A stretch of DNA of 64,000 nucleotides from CAWDVH01 sp963805705 (GTDB taxonomy: Bacteria > Actinomycetota > Actinomycetes > Streptosporangiales > Streptosporangiaceae), in NCBI GenBank assembly GCA_963805705.1, contig CAWDVH010000001.1, forward strand, positions 310,001-374,000. Direction: 5' to 3'. The translations under genes were made by a program, and so were the position numbers. The notes below the pieces were generated by a model that saw only the letters and a list, made by a program, of their open reading frames with translations, did no database searches and was not told the origin of the DNA. Shown piece by piece: positions 61,120 through 64,000 of the stretch. The stretch's first letter is position 1, and each line of letters opens with the position of its first letter.

Positions 61120-64000
61120 GTGGCGAAGCTGAGCGTCGTGGTGCCGTTTTGCAATGTCGAACATTTTATCGAAGCGGCGCTCGAGTCCATCGCCCGGCAG
61201 ACGTTCACGGACCTTGAGGTCATCATGGTCGATGACGGATCGGCCGACGAAAGCGCCGTCATCGCCAAGAATTATGCGGCCCGTGATCCGCGTTTCCGGC
61301 TCGTGCACCAGGAGAACCAGGGACCAGGACCCGCCCGCAACACCGGGGTACTGCTCGCGACCGGGAAATACCTGGCCTTTCTCGACGGCGACGACCTGCT
61401 CGCCCCGCATGCCTACGACCTGCTCGTAGGCTCGCTGGAGAAGACGGGCTCAGACATCGCCTGCGGTGGCGTCCTCCGGTTTACCGCCTCTAACATCCGG
61501 GCCTCCCCCGCGCACGCCGAAATATTCAAAACGACGATCGCGGGCACGCACGCCTTCCGCTATCCAGTCCTGCTGCAGGACCGGACGCCATGGAACAAGG
61601 TATTCCGCCGGTCTTTCTGGGATTCATGCGGCCTGAGCTTCCCGAGCGGGCTGTATGAGGACGCGCCGCCCATGGTCCGCGCTCACGTGCTGGCGAAGTC
61701 TGTCGATGTGTTCCACGACATCGTCTACTACTGGCGGCTGCGGGGATCCGGCGAGCTGTCCACGACGCAGCGCATCCGCGAGCTATCCAACATCCAGGAC
61801 CGGATGACCTCGCTGCGCACCATCGGAGCGTTTCTCGCCGCGCACGCGCCCGTGCTGAAGCCGAGCTATGACCGGTTCGCGCTGGGCATCGACATTCCCA
61901 TTCTGGCCGACGCAATCGAGCTGGCCGATGACGGTGAGCGCCAGCAGATAATGGAGCTGGCGGCCAGCTACCTGCGCACCGTGGACGAGACCGTGTTCTC
62001 GCAGCTGCTGGCCGTCGAGCCGGCTGTACTGCTACCTGATGCGAGAGGGGCTGCTCCCCCAGCTACTCGAGGTCCTCAAGTACTGGCGTCGCGGCACCGG
62101 CGCCGATACCCCCGTGGTGCGCGACGGAGCCCGGCGCCAGGCGCGCTGGCATGCTCAGTACCCGTTCTTCCGCGACCCGGCCCTCGGCATCCCCGACAGC
62201 GTCTACGACGTCACCGGCGAGATGACGCTCAGAGCACGCCTCGACGAGGTCAGCTGGCACGGGGGCAAGCTGCGCATCGAAGGGCACGCTTACATCCGGA
62301 ACCTGGACGCCCCAGCCGTCCGCGATACCCGGATCAGGGTGATGCTGCGCAACAGCCGGACCCACCGGACCATCCGGCTGCCGGTACAGCGCATCCGCCG
62401 GCCGGATGTCACCGCCCGCTCCGGCCAGGGGGCGGCCTCTCAGGACTGGTCCGGCTTCGCGGTCGAGGTCAGGCCCGGACGGCTGGCCACCTTGCCTGGC
62501 GTGTGGCGAGCGGCGAACTGGGAGCTGATGGTAGCCGTCAGCGCAGCCGGTATCAGCCGTGAAGGGCCGATCAGCGAGATCGCGCCGGGGTCGGCCCAGT
62601 GGCCGGAGGGCCGCTGGGCCAGGCCGGGCATCTGGATCCAGCCGTCCCCGGAGGACGACGGGCGCTTTGTCATCCGCGGCCTGCAGATCGCTGCCTTCGC
62701 CACGTCGTGCCGGGCCAGCGACGGCCAGCTGGAGATCGAGGGCTGGACCACCTCGCCGCTCACCGCCGACACCACGCTGGTCATCACCCCCCGCCGGGGC
62801 GGCGCGCGGGCCGTCCGGGTGCCGGTGCAGTCAGCCGAGACCGCACAGTCAGCCAAGACAACGCAGTCAGCCGAGACCGCCCGGCCCGGCCGCCGCGCGG
62901 CCCGGCGCGGCCCGCGCACCGCCTTCCTGGCCCTGGTACCGGCGGCCGCCCTGATCAGCTCGGCGGAGAAGGGCATCAGTCCCATCGATCATGCCCTGCA
63001 CGTGCACGACGAGATCATCTGCGACATCTCGCTGCAGGCGGGCGGAGGCGGCCGGACGCGGCTGGTCGCCGCGCCCGCCATCGCCGGGGCACGGGCCAGC
63101 GACGGGGAGCGCGAGATCACCGTCTTCGTGACCCAGTTCGGCGGGCTGTCCGTGCTCGAGCGCAGCTGCCGGCCCGTCGTGAGCGAGCTGGAATGGACGC
63201 AGGACCCGGGAGGGGAGCGCCTCACCCTCCGCGGGACCTGCACCGAGCCGGCCGTCAAGCCCGTCGGGCTGGTGCTGCGCCACAACGCATCCGGCCGCAG
63301 GCAGGTCCTCACGCTGGCCTGGGCGGGCAGCAGCTTCACCGCCGGGCTCACGCCCGGGCGCATGCCGACCGCCGTGGCGGGCGACCTGCCGCTCGCTCCT
63401 GGCGCCTGGGACTTGCTGGCCCTCGCTGGCGACGGCGGGGAGGTGACGGTGGCGGCGGAGCGGAGCCTGCTGCCCGGGCTTTCCGGCTTCCACCGGGTCG
63501 GCACCCAGGAGATAGGGCTGCAGGCTTACCGGGGCGATGCACTCCGCCTGAACGTGCGCGGAGCGCTGTCGGACGACGAGCGCGGCCGCTATGCCCAGCG
63601 CCGTCTGAAGCTCATCGACTACCCGGCGCTCATCGGCCGCGCGCCCCGCGACCTCGCGGTCTTCAGCAGCTTCGGCGGCCGTCAGGGTTCCTGCAATCCG
63701 CTGGCCATTCACGCCGAGATGCGGCGCCGGGATCCTGACCTGGACTACGCCTGGATAACCACCAATGGCCAGTTCAGGGCGCCAGCGGGGGCCCGCCTGC
63801 TCCTGGACGGAAGCAGAGCCCATTACGAGGCCATGGCCCGTGCCCGCTACCTGGTATTCAACGACCTGCTGCCGCCCTGGTTCCGGAAGCGGGACTATCA
63901 GACCTGCCTGCAGACCTGGCACGGAACGCCACTCAAGCAGGTCGGCCTGGATATTAGCCGCCCGCAGTTCGCTAACGGCCTGATCTATCATGACCTGGTC
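61120..64000 (+). CDS. GT2-CDP-glycerol glycerophosphotransferase fusion, frame-disrupted, 3' end beyond window
   Basis: The first 300 residues are a GT2 domain (LSVVVPFCNVEHFIEAALES, IMVDDGSADES, AFLDGDDLL). The reading then shifts: after 62019 the coherent protein continues in the next frame (RLYCYLMREGLLPQLLEVL), open to the window edge. One surplus C near 62020 explains it. The second part has two beta-rich linker regions, a QSAETA repeat (62827-62881) and the start of a TagF-type domain with QTWHGTPLKQVGLD, the conserved His motif of glycerophosphotransferases. These build poly(glycerol/ribitol phosphate) teichoic acids. I chose the GTG at 61120, with AGGAGG 10 nt upstream. Frame loss may be a sequence error. 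Confidence 0.8.

Overview
The window is high-GC DNA with actinomycete hallmarks: GGAGG-type ribosome binding sites, many GTG/TTG starts, candidate leaderless genes with TANNNT boxes 6 nt before the start codon, tandem LytR-CpsA-Psr proteins, an Mtb12-type lipoprotein, a LuxR regulator of the large ATP-binding class, and an initiator tRNA of the Streptomyces type. A filamentous actinobacterium (Streptosporangiales/Catenulisporales-like) fits best; no genus can be fixed from sequence alone.

Layout. (1) 1-9.4 kb is metabolic and transport DNA: the tail of a lipoamide dehydrogenase-like protein, a PPOX protein and an amidohydrolase divergent from a leucine/valine dehydrogenase plus SDR pair, a lipoprotein-MFS pair, a zinc-ribbon/SHOCT protein, an AT-richer orphan, CorA and a cupin. 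(2) 9.5-16.7 kb holds the LuxR regulator, a methyltransferase, a second MFS exporter and a YtcJ-like amidohydrolase. (3) 22.3-16.7 kb (minus) is a tight five-gene operon: a flavoprotein of the disulfide-reductase fold that has lost its redox cysteines, an unknown protein, a DUF4331 protein, a DyP peroxidase and a crotonase-fold protein. (4) 22.6-26.4 kb is accessory and partly decayed: a gene remnant, a methyltransferase, YCII and GYD proteins, and a frameshifted IS110 transposase.

(5) 26.8-44.7 kb is the highlight: a complete Tc (toxin complex) operon of two giant genes, a natural TcB-TcC fusion (2584 aa) and a TcA subunit (3220 aa). TcA begins with four peptidoglycan-binding-like repeats, and its stop overlaps the start of a minimal nucleotidyltransferase (ATGA). 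A low-GC promoter-like stretch with a perfect 14-bp palindrome precedes the operon. A 31/32-bp near-identical direct repeat lies on both sides (26.5 and 45.3 kb); the right copy is about 170 bp from the initiator tRNA, and the IS110 lies on the left, so this looks like an inserted island. I infer that the TcA pentamer binds a target cell and injects the C-terminal part of the fusion, which here is an unrecognised, glycine-rich, membrane-active-looking domain.

(6) 45.5-64 kb returns to core functions: initiator tRNA-Met with promoter and terminator, a flippase-like membrane protein, then a cell-envelope glycopolymer region. It has two GT-C-like membrane proteins, two tandem LCP ligases, an overlapping minus-strand operon (DUF5941 protein, nucleotidyltransferase, glycerol-1-phosphate dehydrogenase-like, CDP-alcohol phosphotransferase, GT2), an IspD/TarI cytidylyltransferase, and a GT2-glycerophosphotransferase fusion running off the right edge. 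Together these could make activated polyol phosphates, polymerise them and attach the polymer to peptidoglycan.

Four genes carry single-base frame disruptions (about 22.8, 25.25, 57.3 and 62.02 kb). Either the sequence has base-level errors or some of these genes are decaying.
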